Part shown: positions 14,413 through 22,136 of the stretch, one piece after another
How positions within the stretch are numbered: the stretch's first letter is position 1
How the letters are laid out: each line of letters starts with the position of its first letter
Origin: an uncultured Enterocloster sp.
GTDB taxonomy: Bacteria; Bacillota; Clostridia; Lachnospirales; Lachnospiraceae
NCBI GenBank assembly: GCA_944383785.1
Contig: CALWQV010000012.1
Location: 1-45,995, forward strand
DNA length: 45,995 nucleotides
Reading direction: 5' to 3'
Position numbers and translations under genes: made by a program
Notes under the pieces: generated by a model
Databases searched by the model: none
What the model was told of the DNA's origin: nothing
What the model saw: the letters and a program-made list of their open reading frames with translations, nothing else

Positions 14413-15043
14413 TGGTGACAGCCCCCCGGGATAAGGACACATACCCCTCGCGTTCAAAGTATTTCAGCATCCGGGAAACCACCTCCCTGGCGCTTCCGAG
14501 ATTTTTAGCGATCTGATCATGGGTTGCGGTGATGACTGCGGAGCCGGTTGAACGCCTCTCGTCCTCCAGCCACGCGGCCAGCCGTTTGTCAAAGCTTAAG
14601 AAAAGCATCTGACTCATGGTCCAGATCACCTCTGAAAGCTCCTCCGTAGTCCGTTTATAGATAAAATTTTCTACATAAATATTCTGCCCCATAATCCGGT
14701 TAAAACCGCAGATGGGGGTGATCAAAAGACGGCTGTTTTCCTGGGCCTCCGCCAGGATTTCAAAGGTGATTTCATCTATGATGCAGGCGGCGGAGAGGGT
14801 GCAGATATCCCCTGCGTTTAAGCGGAATAAAGTAACCTCCCGCCCCTCGTCTGACTGGATGTAGATCCGGACCTGGCCGGAGAGCACTAAAAAAATACCC
14901 AGGCAGTCCTCACGCTCGCTGTGGATGAAGCTGCCCTTGGGATAGTCTTTGACGGCGGAGCAGGATGCGAACGTGCTTTTCTCTTGATCCGTCAGTTTAT
15001 CCCAGAAAGGGTAATATTGCCGCAATTGAGTTTCTGCTGCCAT
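14372..15043 (-). CDS. Crp/Fnr-family transcriptional regulator
   Basis: A 223-residue protein: N-terminal cyclic-nucleotide-binding-like beta-barrel (about 20-135; GIFLVLSGQVRIYIQSDEGREVTLFRLNAGDICTLS spans the core) and a C-terminal helix-turn-helix (about 165-212; TATHDQIAKNLGSAREVVSRML). It lacks the N-terminal cysteine cluster of Fnr, and the residues that bind cAMP phosphate are not obvious, so the effector is unknown. GDICTLSAACII is a cysteine-bearing segment common in an anaerobe subgroup and could be redox-sensitive (inference). GGAGGA precedes the ATG. Its promoter is back-to-back with that of the 880-residue kinase-like gene. Confidence 0.88.
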   Translation of the reverse strand: MAAETQLRQYYPFWDKLTDQEKSTFASCSAVKDYPKGSFIHSEREDCLGIFLVLSGQVRIYIQSDEGREVTLFRLNAGDICTLSAACIIDEITFEILAEAQENSRLLITPICGFNRIMGQNIYVENFIYKRTTEELSEVIWTMSQMLFLSFDKRLAAWLEDERRSTGSAVITATHDQIAKNLGSAREVVSRMLKYFEREGYVSLSRGAVTITDSAGLKKLIRQ

Positions 15044-15070
15044 AAAATCCTCCTTCCTGCTGCGATTTTA

Positions 15071-15099
15071 ATTATAATGTGAAGCCGACGGAAAAGCAA
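15071..15099 (-). promoter_or_regulatory. Promoter of the Crp/Fnr gene
   Basis: On the minus strand TTGCTT (15099 to 15094), 17 bases, TATAAT (15076 to 15071). Its -35 is two bases from the -35 of the divergent promoter at 15102, so one bound regulator could affect both. Confidence 0.65.
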
Positions 15100-15101
15100 T
15101 A

Positions 15102-15130
15102 TTGAAAAGCCTTCCGGATTCCGATATACT
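15102..15130 (+). promoter_or_regulatory. Promoter of the kinase-like gene
   Basis: TTGAAA (15102-15107), 17 bases, TATACT (15125-15130); expected start near 15137. This shows that an in-frame start codon at 15102 lies in the -35 box and cannot be the translation start. Confidence 0.7.
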
Positions 15131-15167
15131 GATAATAGAAATTCAGAGAAAGATAGGGGATGAGATA

Positions 15168-17810
15168 ATGGCGCAGATTATAGCGAAGCCTAGCGACAGG
15201 GTATTGATTTCGTATCTGGAGGAACTGGAAAAATTGATATATGGGGAGCAGGCCACGGCTCTGGGCGCTCTTCTGCGATCCAACACCGGCCTGAGCCAGG
15301 AGATGGAAAACCTGACGAGGGAATTTGCCACCACATTCTGTGGCGGGGATCCGGATCCCTCCCTCCAGAAAATTGAGGAAGTGTTGGAAGATATTCAGCT
15401 GGACGGCAGGCCCTTTCCTTTTTTTGAGGACAGCGGCAGGCAGGATGAAGAGAGAAAAAACAAGGATGCCCTGATGGCCTATGCCATGCTAAAAATCCGG
15501 GATGGGGTGCTTTACCAGAATTATGGGGATCCCGCCAAGGGCCATGTGGTATGGAAACGCGAAGGAGGGCCGGTGGCCCTGAAGCGAGGGCCCAGGGCAC
15601 AGGACCAGGAATTGAGGGAAGTGGCTCCCCCCGTGATGCCCCAGGAGATGGGAAGATGGAAAACCTTTGCCAACAAAGTCTTTGGATTTTATGAACAGGA
15701 CTGGCTGGACTATGAAACAAAGCGTCTTCAGTATGAGGAACGCAGGCGGGCTTATGAGCAGAGAGTGCTGGAGCAGGACGCCAGAACTCAGTATAAGGAT
15801 CGGGCGAGAGAAGTAAGCCGTACCCAGATCAGCTTCGAAGAGCTCAGGAAGGATATGGCAGAGGCCCAGAAGAAGCTGGAAGAGGGGGATCCGGCCTTCC
15901 ATATTAATTCCAGAAGATACAAGGATTTCATCAGCGCTTTAAGAAAGGTGAATCAGCTCTGGGATCAGATGGAAACGCCTCAGAACCGCCAGCAGATGCT
16001 GAAGGCTTATGATGAGCTTAACCGGGCAGGAGAGGCTTACCTGAGAGAACGGTCCGGTTCCCATGCCACGAAGCTGGGAGCTTTCAGGGCGGAGCAGATC
16101 AGAGGTGTGATGGGTCTGCAGAAGCGGGAACGCCAGATTTTGTCGATCGCTCAGGGGGCAGAGCCTAGGACAACGCTGGGAAAACGTGTTGAAAGCGCCA
16201 GGCGGATTCAACTCCAAGCGGGAGACGAACCGCTGGCCGCAGTGGGAGCGGCTACCAGCCTCAGGCTCAAGGTCGGGCCGGAAAACGGGCTTAAAGGGCG
16301 GGAAGGTTTCTTTACCGCAGATAAGCGGAAGGTCAGCAGCATCGAGGGGATTATCTTGCCAGTCAAGGGGGGCAAGATCCCAGGTCTTTCTCAGTCTGCC
16401 AGGGAGAAGCTTGAGCGGCGGATTGGCGGCATGGAGCTGTTTGAGAGGCTGATGGCAAACCAGACTGGAGAAGAGTTTCTCGCCTTTTTCCAGGCAAACG
16501 ATATGGTTTTGGAGAATGATAAAGAGCAGTGGGAGCAGCTGGCGCACCAGTTGGGACAGGCCGTGACCTTGGCGGAGACGAATCGGCCTGGCGGGGTATT
16601 GCAAGCCCAGGACATATGGTCGGTCATTCAGAGACAGGATGGGCTTAACCCTTCCGTAAAAGAGGTTCTTGAACGAAGCTTCCAACATTTCCTCTATGCC
16701 CGTGAGATGATTGTTCTGGTAAGCCAAGATCCGGATCTCTGTTGTTCCAATATCAACCGCTTGGTTAGTCATCTGGATTATGAAGATGATTTTGACAGTG
16801 ATGAAGCCTGGGAGGTGACGGAGTATTTTCAGGAAGTGGCCAAGGAGGCCTTAAGCTTTGTGGTTGCCGGGAATGCTCAGATACCGCCGGACCGGCGCTC
16901 TTATTTAAATGAACGGAATATCGCAACATCGGTGATGGCGGAGCTTCTGGGCTGCCGGGATGTGGTTGTCTCATCCGAAAGCGCCTGCCTGAAGCGGGCG
17001 AATGGGAAAAAGATAACGGGGATGTTTATGGAATTTGCCCAGGGAATTGACGGGGAAACCCTGGTCGGCGGAATGGAGGAGCAGGAGATCACCGCTCTGA
17101 TGGAAAATGGAGTATTAAAGCGGCAGGCCGCTGACCTTCAGGCCCTGGACTGTATCTGCGGCCAGATTGACCGCCATATGAATAACGTAATGTTTCAGGT
17201 GGATCCGAGAACCGGCGGTATCGTCGGGTTAAAAGGGATTGACAACGATATGTCCTTCGGCTTATCGGACACTACCGCAAAAGGGGGCCACTCTACGCCG
17301 ATGGGATTGATCCGGGTGGTTAGCCGGGATATGGCGGAGGCCCTGGAGGCCTTGAACCAGCAGGTAGTGGATTACCGGCTCAGGAATCTGCTGTCAGAGG
17401 ATGAGAGGAAAGCCCTGTGGCAGCGCATCGATGTATTCCGGGAGTGGGTAAAAAGCGGCCAGGTTGAGATTGTGGAAAATAAGGATTGGGCGTCGAAGAA
17501 GTGGATGGATCTGGCAGAGGGATACCGCGGGGGAGAAGGGAGAGATTATCAGAATATATTCTATCGGATCGGAGAGTCCCTGGCCCCGGAGGAGGAGAAG
17601 CTGAAGATACGGGAGGCGAGAAAATTAGGCTCCACAAGGAGGCAGAGAGAAGAGGCCGTGGCCTATCGCGGCCAGGTTCGCGAGATGGTGAAACAGGGGA
17701 CTGATTTCGCGGATCAGAGAAACGCCCAGCTGCAGAATGCGTCTCAGCGCCGTGCCCCCAGGGGCGAGAAAAAAACGGTTCAACAGAAGCCGCCCGTCCG
17801 CAGCAAATAG
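15168..17810 (+). CDS. Large protein with C-terminal kinase-like (PI3/4-kinase-type) motifs
   Basis: An 880-residue soluble protein with no signal peptide or membrane segment. Residues about 178-260 are highly charged and helical, a likely coiled coil. The C-terminal third carries what looks like an atypical kinase core: R583-NIATSVMAELLG-595, a VVSSESACLK strand, FMEFAQG, then D668-R-H-x-x-N673 followed 19 residues later by D692-N-D694 (GLKGIDNDMSFG). DRHxxN plus a following acidic motif is the catalytic loop and metal site of phosphoinositide-3/4-kinase-like and HipA-like folds. GGGGATGAG precedes ATG 15168. The N-terminal 500 residues match nothing I recognise. The gene is single, with its own promoter next to that of a Crp/Fnr regulator. 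It could phosphorylate a protein or small molecule; the substrate is unknown. Confidence 0.6.
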   Translation: MAQIIAKPSDRVLISYLEELEKLIYGEQATALGALLRSNTGLSQEMENLTREFATTFCGGDPDPSLQKIEEVLEDIQLDGRPFPFFEDSGRQDEERKNKDALMAYAMLKIRDGVLYQNYGDPAKGHVVWKREGGPVALKRGPRAQDQELREVAPPVMPQEMGRWKTFANKVFGFYEQDWLDYETKRLQYEERRRAYEQRVLEQDARTQYKDRAREVSRTQISFEELRKDMAEAQKKLEEGDPAFHINSRRYKDFISALRKVNQLWDQMETPQNRQQMLKAYDELNRAGEAYLRERSGSHATKLGAFRAEQIRGVMGLQKRERQILSIAQGAEPRTTLGKRVESARRIQLQAGDEPLAAVGAATSLRLKVGPENGLKGREGFFTADKRKVSSIEGIILPVKGGKIPGLSQSAREKLERRIGGMELFERLMANQTGEEFLAFFQANDMVLENDKEQWEQLAHQLGQAVTLAETNRPGGVLQAQDIWSVIQRQDGLNPSVKEVLERSFQHFLYAREMIVLVSQDPDLCCSNINRLVSHLDYEDDFDSDEAWEVTEYFQEVAKEALSFVVAGNAQIPPDRRSYLNERNIATSVMAELLGCRDVVVSSESACLKRANGKKITGMFMEFAQGIDGETLVGGMEEQEITALMENGVLKRQAADLQALDCICGQIDRHMNNVMFQVDPRTGGIVGLKGIDNDMSFGLSDTTAKGGHSTPMGLIRVVSRDMAEALEALNQQVVDYRLRNLLSEDERKALWQRIDVFREWVKSGQVEIVENKDWASKKWMDLAEGYRGGEGRDYQNIFYRIGESLAPEEEKLKIREARKLGSTRRQREEAVAYRGQVREMVKQGTDFADQRNAQLQNASQRRAPRGEKKTVQQKPPVRSK

Positions 17811-17825
17811 ATCAGCCGAATCGGA

Positions 17826-17861
17826 AAGGGACGCTGCTTCGCGGTGAAGACAGTGTCCCTT
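17826..17861. terminator. Bidirectional terminator between the kinase-like gene and trxA
   Basis: AAGGGACGCTG (17826-17836) pairs fully with CAGTGTCCCTT (17851-17861), with one G-T wobble, and the inner CTTC/GAAG extends the stem around GCGGT. It lies between convergent genes. T runs are short on both sides (TTATAATCTT on plus, CTTTCC on minus). Confidence 0.75.
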
Positions 17862-17883
17862 ATAATCTTATGGTTTCTGAATT

Positions 17884-18201
17884 TTAAGCCTTCGCCCGGG
17901 CAATTAACTGCTCCAGCTCAGACATGCGGATCAGGCCGCTGTTCTGAACCGCCAGCTTGCCGTCCTTAAAGAACAGCAGGGTGGGAACGGACATGATGCC
18001 AAATTTACTGGTCAGGGCCTCTTCCTGATCGATGTCTACCTTGTAGAAGGCTACATCCTTCATCTGGTCAGCCGCCTGCTCCAAAACAGGAGCCAGCATC
18101 TTGCAGGGCCCGCACCAGGTGGCGAAGAAGTCTACTACGACTATGCCGGGAACGTTAGTCTTCTCGTTGAAATTGCCGCTGTTTAAATGTTCTAATGCCA
18201 T
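17884..18201 (-). CDS. trxA: Thioredoxin
   Basis: A 105-residue thioredoxin with the active site WCGPC (C30, C33) in VVVDFFATWCGPCKMLAPVLE, and the cis-Pro loop MSVPTLLFF. It reduces disulfides in cytosolic proteins using electrons from thioredoxin reductase, not seen in this window. GGAGGAATGAATT lies upstream of the ATG. It stands alone, convergent with the kinase-like gene and divergent from the GNAT gene. Confidence 0.96.
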   Translation of the reverse strand: MALEHLNSGNFNEKTNVPGIVVVDFFATWCGPCKMLAPVLEQAADQMKDVAFYKVDIDQEEALTSKFGIMSVPTLLFFKDGKLAVQNSGLIRMSELEQLIARAKA

Positions 18202-18307
18202 AATTCATTCCTCCGTATCTTATTAAAATAAATATTGATAGTATTTCGCTTTAGCGCCGTGGCTATACTAGGGCAGAAAACAAAGCCTTTCCGAAACCTG
18301 GCGGATG

Positions 18308-18316
18308 TGCTACAAT
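18308..18316 (+). promoter_or_regulatory. Possible extended -10 promoter of the GNAT gene
   Basis: TGCTACAAT (18308-18316) is an extended -10; TTTCCG 17 bases upstream is a poor -35. The rest of the 18202-18413 spacer holds an inverted repeat AAGCCTTT/AAAGGCTT (18283-18290 / 18368-18375) and nothing else I can name. I could not identify the trxA promoter. Confidence 0.4.
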
Positions 18317-18413
18317 GTACCCACAGTATAGCTCATCCATTTGAGAGATTCTGTGATTAAGTCACGTAAAGGCTTCGCATCTATATATAACAGATAAAAG
18401 GGGAAAATGTCAA

Positions 18414-18941
18414 ATGTTTCAATTCAGAAAATCCACGCTTCAGGATATGGACCAGATTGTCCGCATTGCCGAGGAGGGGCGGGCCCTGCTAAAAAGCAGG
18501 GGCATCAGCCAGTGGCAGACCGGAAGCTATCCGGACCGGCCGCTTTTTGAACAGGATGTGCAGGAGGGCATCGGCTATGTAGTCTGTGAAGAAGGGCGGG
18601 TGGCAGCCATCTGCGCCTTGCAGATAACGCCTGAGGAAGATTACCGCCATCTGACGGAGGGAAGGTGGCTTACTGGGGAAGGAACATTTTACGCTGCTGT
18701 CCACCGGGCGGCGGTAGCCCCTGAATGCCAAGGCCGCCATGTAACAACCTTTCTCCTTGATTCGGCGGCAAAAACCGCAAAGGAGATGGGAGCGGCCAGC
18801 CTTCGGGCGGATACCCATCCGGACAATATCCCGATGCAGAAATCCCTGGAGCGGGCCGGGTTTAAAAAATGCGGCCAGTTTGTGATCTCAGAAGGCGATG
18901 AGGCGGGAGGCATACGGTTGGCTTATGAGAGGCTGCTGTAA
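18414..18941 (+). CDS. GNAT-family N-acetyltransferase
   Basis: A 175-residue acetyltransferase. AAVAPECQGRHVTTFLLDSAAKTAKEMG is the acetyl-CoA binding motif A (Q/RxxGxG/A variant, here QGRHVT), followed by LRADTHPDNIPMQKSLERAGFKKCG, the motif B region common in GNATs acting on small molecules or free amino groups. The substrate cannot be told. AGGGG lies upstream of the ATG. The gene is single and convergent with the AAA-ATPase gene, sharing a terminator. Confidence 0.88.
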   Translation: MFQFRKSTLQDMDQIVRIAEEGRALLKSRGISQWQTGSYPDRPLFEQDVQEGIGYVVCEEGRVAAICALQITPEEDYRHLTEGRWLTGEGTFYAAVHRAAVAPECQGRHVTTFLLDSAAKTAKEMGAASLRADTHPDNIPMQKSLERAGFKKCGQFVISEGDEAGGIRLAYERLL

Positions 18942-18959
18942 GGGCATAAGCAGCCCTCT
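18928..18959. terminator. Shared terminator hairpin between the GNAT and AAA-ATPase genes
   Basis: AGAGGCTGCT (18928-18937) pairs with AGCAGCC-TCT (18949-18959, one bulged C). It includes the GNAT stop codon and reaches the stop of the convergent gene. Termination without a long T run is plausible in either direction. Confidence 0.6.
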
Positions 18960-20584
18960 TAGCCGGGGAAGAAAGGCTGGATTTCCTCTATCTTACAGGT
19001 ATGTTTTTTGGTTGTCCGGTTATAACTGATTCCCACAGCAAGAATGCGGCCTGTGAATTTCTGTTTCTCTCCTAGTTTGCCATAAAAACGAAGGGCATAT
19101 TCTTTTTCCTTAATTTGGCGTATGGCCTCTTCGGGGGTGGAATCCACTTTTAATTCCAGGATAATGCCGTCTTCATTTTTTTGTTCCGGATAGAAGATAA
19201 AATCTACAAAACCCTTGCCTGCCTTATCCTCGCGTTCCACGCGATAGCGGTTTCGGGCAGACAGATACACCAGATTGACGATCGCGGACAGTTCGGTTTC
19301 GTTATTGTAGGATAGAATCGGACTTTCCGTATCGTGGGCCAGGGACAGCAGACGAGCCATGGTTTCTGTATTTCCAGAGAGGGTGGCTTCCAGCATTTTT
19401 TCAGATACTTTAGCAAGACGGTGAACATAACCCAGAGAGTCTTTGCTCATTAAAAGCTCCTGGAATTGGGACATCAATTCCTTGTTGGGAATAAACACGC
19501 AGCCGTCTTCATAGGTCAGCAGGCCATAAACAACCATTGCGGAGTAGATTTCTTCCTTTGTATTTAATTCCATAGATACTGCGGCATAGGTTTGAACTCT
19601 GGCTGCCACCCGTTCTCCTGCAACCATAAGAGCCAAGTCATCCCGGACTGCCTCGATGTTGTTGCGTATATAGTAAAAAATTTCATCATAGGGGCCGGAA
19701 CTGGTCCAGTAATTTGCCAGCTGGTTATCGGTCAGGGCACAGACTACGGAACGGGGATTGTAGAGCCGTTTCCCGGCAGCCGTATGATATCCGTCGTACC
19801 AGCCCCGCAGTTCTTCGCGCGTTATGACAGGATGTTGGGTTGTTTTTTGATATGCCTCATAAAGCCGGTCTACCTCTTGGTCAAGGAAGCCAAAATATTC
19901 CGAGTATCTGATTTTAGTGGCCATATCATATTCCACAAACATATTTAGCTCAGAACCGCTGGAATATTTTATAATAGGCAGTATGCCTGTCATATACACC
20001 AAATCCGCATAAATCTGATCTTTAAATAAATTTTTTAAAAAAAGAAGATATTTCCCTTTTTCCTGCTCCGTGGCAAAGGGAAGATGAAAAATGGCATCCC
20101 ACTCGTCCAATATAAAGATAAAGCTATGGCCGGAAGCGTCATAAATTTTTTGGAAATTATCCCATAAAGCCGTGCTGGCCTTAAGCTTTAAGGCAGGCCA
20201 GGATTCAGCTAGCTCCTGATACAAGCCATCCTGCACCCGCTCCATATATTCGCTGTAATTTTGGCAGTCTTTTGACATCCGGCTAAAATCGATGTAAATA
20301 ATATCATGCTGGTTCAAATGCCTCATGCAGGCTTCGGACTTTGAGATCTCTAAGTCACGGAACAGATCACCGCATCCAGAGCCTTTGCCGAAAAATGCGC
20401 CGACCATATTCGCCATCACCGTTTTGCCAAAACGGCGGGGGCGGGTGATGCAGATATATTTCTGATTATCATCCATACTTTGGACTAATTCTGCCAACAA
20501 ACGGGACTTATCTACAAAAAAACGGGAAGCAGACATTTTCTTGTAGGCAGCTGCCGGAGCAGATGGATTTAAAAACATTCCCAT
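18959..20584 (-). CDS. AAA-ATPase-like protein with PD-(D/E)XK (DUF1703) domain
   Basis: A 541-residue protein of a family abundant in gut Firmicutes and Bacteroidetes. The N-terminal AAA-ATPase-like domain (about 10-260) has the modified Walker A ITRPRRFGKT and Walker B FIFILDEWDAIF. The C-terminal DUF1703 domain (about 440-530) has the PD-(D/E)XK nuclease pattern GFVDFIFYP...GIILELKVDS, with Asp, Glu and Lys in the usual places. Function is unknown; defence or mobile-element roles have been suggested because copies are numerous and patchily distributed. It sits divergently next to wzt at the inner edge of the block that separates wzm from wzt, so it may be a newcomer. GGAGAAAA precedes the ATG. 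Confidence 0.88.
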   Translation of the reverse strand: MGMFLNPSAPAAAYKKMSASRFFVDKSRLLAELVQSMDDNQKYICITRPRRFGKTVMANMVGAFFGKGSGCGDLFRDLEISKSEACMRHLNQHDIIYIDFSRMSKDCQNYSEYMERVQDGLYQELAESWPALKLKASTALWDNFQKIYDASGHSFIFILDEWDAIFHLPFATEQEKGKYLLFLKNLFKDQIYADLVYMTGILPIIKYSSGSELNMFVEYDMATKIRYSEYFGFLDQEVDRLYEAYQKTTQHPVITREELRGWYDGYHTAAGKRLYNPRSVVCALTDNQLANYWTSSGPYDEIFYYIRNNIEAVRDDLALMVAGERVAARVQTYAAVSMELNTKEEIYSAMVVYGLLTYEDGCVFIPNKELMSQFQELLMSKDSLGYVHRLAKVSEKMLEATLSGNTETMARLLSLAHDTESPILSYNNETELSAIVNLVYLSARNRYRVEREDKAGKGFVDFIFYPEQKNEDGIILELKVDSTPEEAIRQIKEKEYALRFYGKLGEKQKFTGRILAVGISYNRTTKKHTCKIEEIQPFFPG

Positions 20585-20636
20585 GCTAATTTTCTCCTGT
20601 TGAAAGCATTCTTTGGAAACCGATGGTTATATCATC

Positions 20637-20665
20637 ATTATAGACAGTTTCCGCCTCGAGCACAA
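20637..20665 (-). promoter_or_regulatory. Promoter of the AAA-ATPase-like gene
   Basis: On the minus strand TTGTGC (20665 to 20660), 17 bases, TATAAT (20642 to 20637). Start expected near 20630, about 45 bases before the ATG. Confidence 0.65.
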
Positions 20666-20709
20666 GAAAAAAGTGCCGCAAAAAAAAGGTATTAAAATTC
20701 CAGGTTCTA

Positions 20710-20718
20710 TGCTATACT
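20710..20718 (+). promoter_or_regulatory. Extended -10 promoter of the wzt-manC glycan operon
   Basis: TGCTATACT (20710-20718) is an extended -10 without a clear -35. Start expected near 20725, about 30 bases before the wzt ATG. It would drive the co-directional run from wzt to the terminator at 38302. Confidence 0.55.
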
Positions 20719-20756
20719 ACACTTACTTTGTATCATCAAAGCAAGGAAGTACGGAA

Positions 20757-22136
20757 ATGTCTAAGAGAAAAGAAGAGCAGAACCTGGCGATCCAGGTGGA
20801 AGATGTGACGAAGATTTACCGGCTGTATGAAAAGCCCATCGACCGCTTAAAGGAAACCGTCAGCGTGACACATAAAAACTATCATCGTGATTTTTACGCA
20901 TTAAATGGGATCTCATTCCAGGTTAAGAAGGGGGAAACGGTGGGGATTATCGGGACCAATGGTTCCGGAAAATCCACTATATTGAAGATTATTACGGGAG
21001 TTCTGACGCCTACAACCGGAACCGTAAAGGTAGATGGAAAGATTTCCGCCCTCCTGGAGCTTGGGGCGGGCTTTAACATGGATTATACCGGCATCGAGAA
21101 CGTGTATATGAACGGCACCATGATGGGCTATACCCGAAAGGAGATGGACGCCAAGCTCCAGGACATCCTGGATTTCGCGGAGATCGGGGATTTTGTGTAT
21201 CAGCCGGTGAAGACCTATTCCAGCGGTATGTTTGTACGGCTGGCTTTTGCGCTGGCTATTAATGTGGAGCCGGAGATTTTGATTGTAGACGAGGCTCTTT
21301 CGGTAGGGGACGTATTTTTCCAGTCCAAGTGCTACCGGCGGATGGAGGAGATCCGAAAGAGCGGCACCACCATTCTGATGGTAACCCACGATATGGGAAG
21401 CATCATTAAATACTGCGACCGGGTGGTGCTCTTAAATAAGGGAGAATTTATCGCCGAAGGAAAGCCGGGCCGGGTGGTGGATATGTATAAGAAGATCCTG
21501 GCGGGCAAGCTTGAGGCCCTGAAGGAAGAACTGCGGCTGGAGGAAGAGCGGAAAAACGCTGATACAGGCCAGGAGAGCATCGAACTTTCCGACTTTTCCG
21601 GAGGAATGGATCTGGGCGGCAGCGGGGATAAAAGGACACTTATGCGGGATAAGCTGACCATCAACCCGGACCGGACCGAGTACGGCGACGGACGGGCGGA
21701 GATCTACGATCTGGGGCTTTTGGATGAGCGGGGAAATGTGACCAACCTGCTGCTAAAGGGGGAGATGTTTACCATTCGGGAGCGCATCCGTTTTCACGCC
21801 GCCCTGGAAGCGCCGATCTTTACCTACACCATTAAGGATAAGAAGGGGACGGAGCTGACGGGCACCAATACCCTCTATGAGGGAGCGGATATTAAGCCGG
21901 TGAAGGCGGGGGACTCCTATACGGTGGAGTTCACCCAGAAGATGAACCTTCAGGGCGGGGAGTATCTGTTAAGCATGAGCTGTACCGGCTTTGAGCAGGG
22001 GGAGCATGTGGTGTACCACCGGCTTTACGACGTGACCAGCATTACCGTCATTTCCAATAAAAATACCGTGGGGGTCTATGATATGGAGTCCCAGGTAAAG
22101 GCAGTGAAAGAGGAAGGACAGGAGGAAGAAGGATGA
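20757..22136 (+). CDS. wzt: Polysaccharide ABC exporter ATPase with C-terminal substrate domain (Wzt-like)
   Basis: A 459-residue protein. The N-terminal half is an ABC ATPase of the TagH/Wzt group: Walker A GTNGSGKST (66-74), signature YSSGMFVRLAFAL, Walker B EILIVDEALSVGD, H-loop VTHDMGS. After a charged linker (about 250-300) comes a beta-rich domain (about 310-445) like the Wzt C-terminal domain, which in E. coli O8/O9a binds the modified non-reducing end of the glycan so that only finished chains are exported. That suits the methyltransferase/kinase fusion four genes later. AAGGAAG before ATG 20757 fixes the start. The permease partner is wzm at 9249. The stop overlaps manC (ATGA). Confidence 0.92.
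   Translation: MSKRKEEQNLAIQVEDVTKIYRLYEKPIDRLKETVSVTHKNYHRDFYALNGISFQVKKGETVGIIGTNGSGKSTILKIITGVLTPTTGTVKVDGKISALLELGAGFNMDYTGIENVYMNGTMMGYTRKEMDAKLQDILDFAEIGDFVYQPVKTYSSGMFVRLAFALAINVEPEILIVDEALSVGDVFFQSKCYRRMEEIRKSGTTILMVTHDMGSIIKYCDRVVLLNKGEFIAEGKPGRVVDMYKKILAGKLEALKEELRLEEERKNADTGQESIELSDFSGGMDLGGSGDKRTLMRDKLTINPDRTEYGDGRAEIYDLGLLDERGNVTNLLLKGEMFTIRERIRFHAALEAPIFTYTIKDKKGTELTGTNTLYEGADIKPVKAGDSYTVEFTQKMNLQGGEYLLSMSCTGFEQGEHVVYHRLYDVTSITVISNKNTVGVYDMESQVKAVKEEGQEEEG

Noticed and set aside
15102-15167. Longer start for the kinase-like protein at 15102
   Set aside because: Falls in the -35 box of a good promoter; ATG 15168 has a better ribosome site.
18352-18365. CRP-like site TGTGA-TTAAG-TCAC upstream of the GNAT gene
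   Set aside because: The spacer is five bases instead of six and only four bases of the right arm fit; no other support.
18959-20584. AAA-ATPase/DUF1703 gene as proof of a mobile element insertion
   Set aside because: No terminal inverted repeats, target duplication or transposase seen; only its patchy family distribution hints at mobility.
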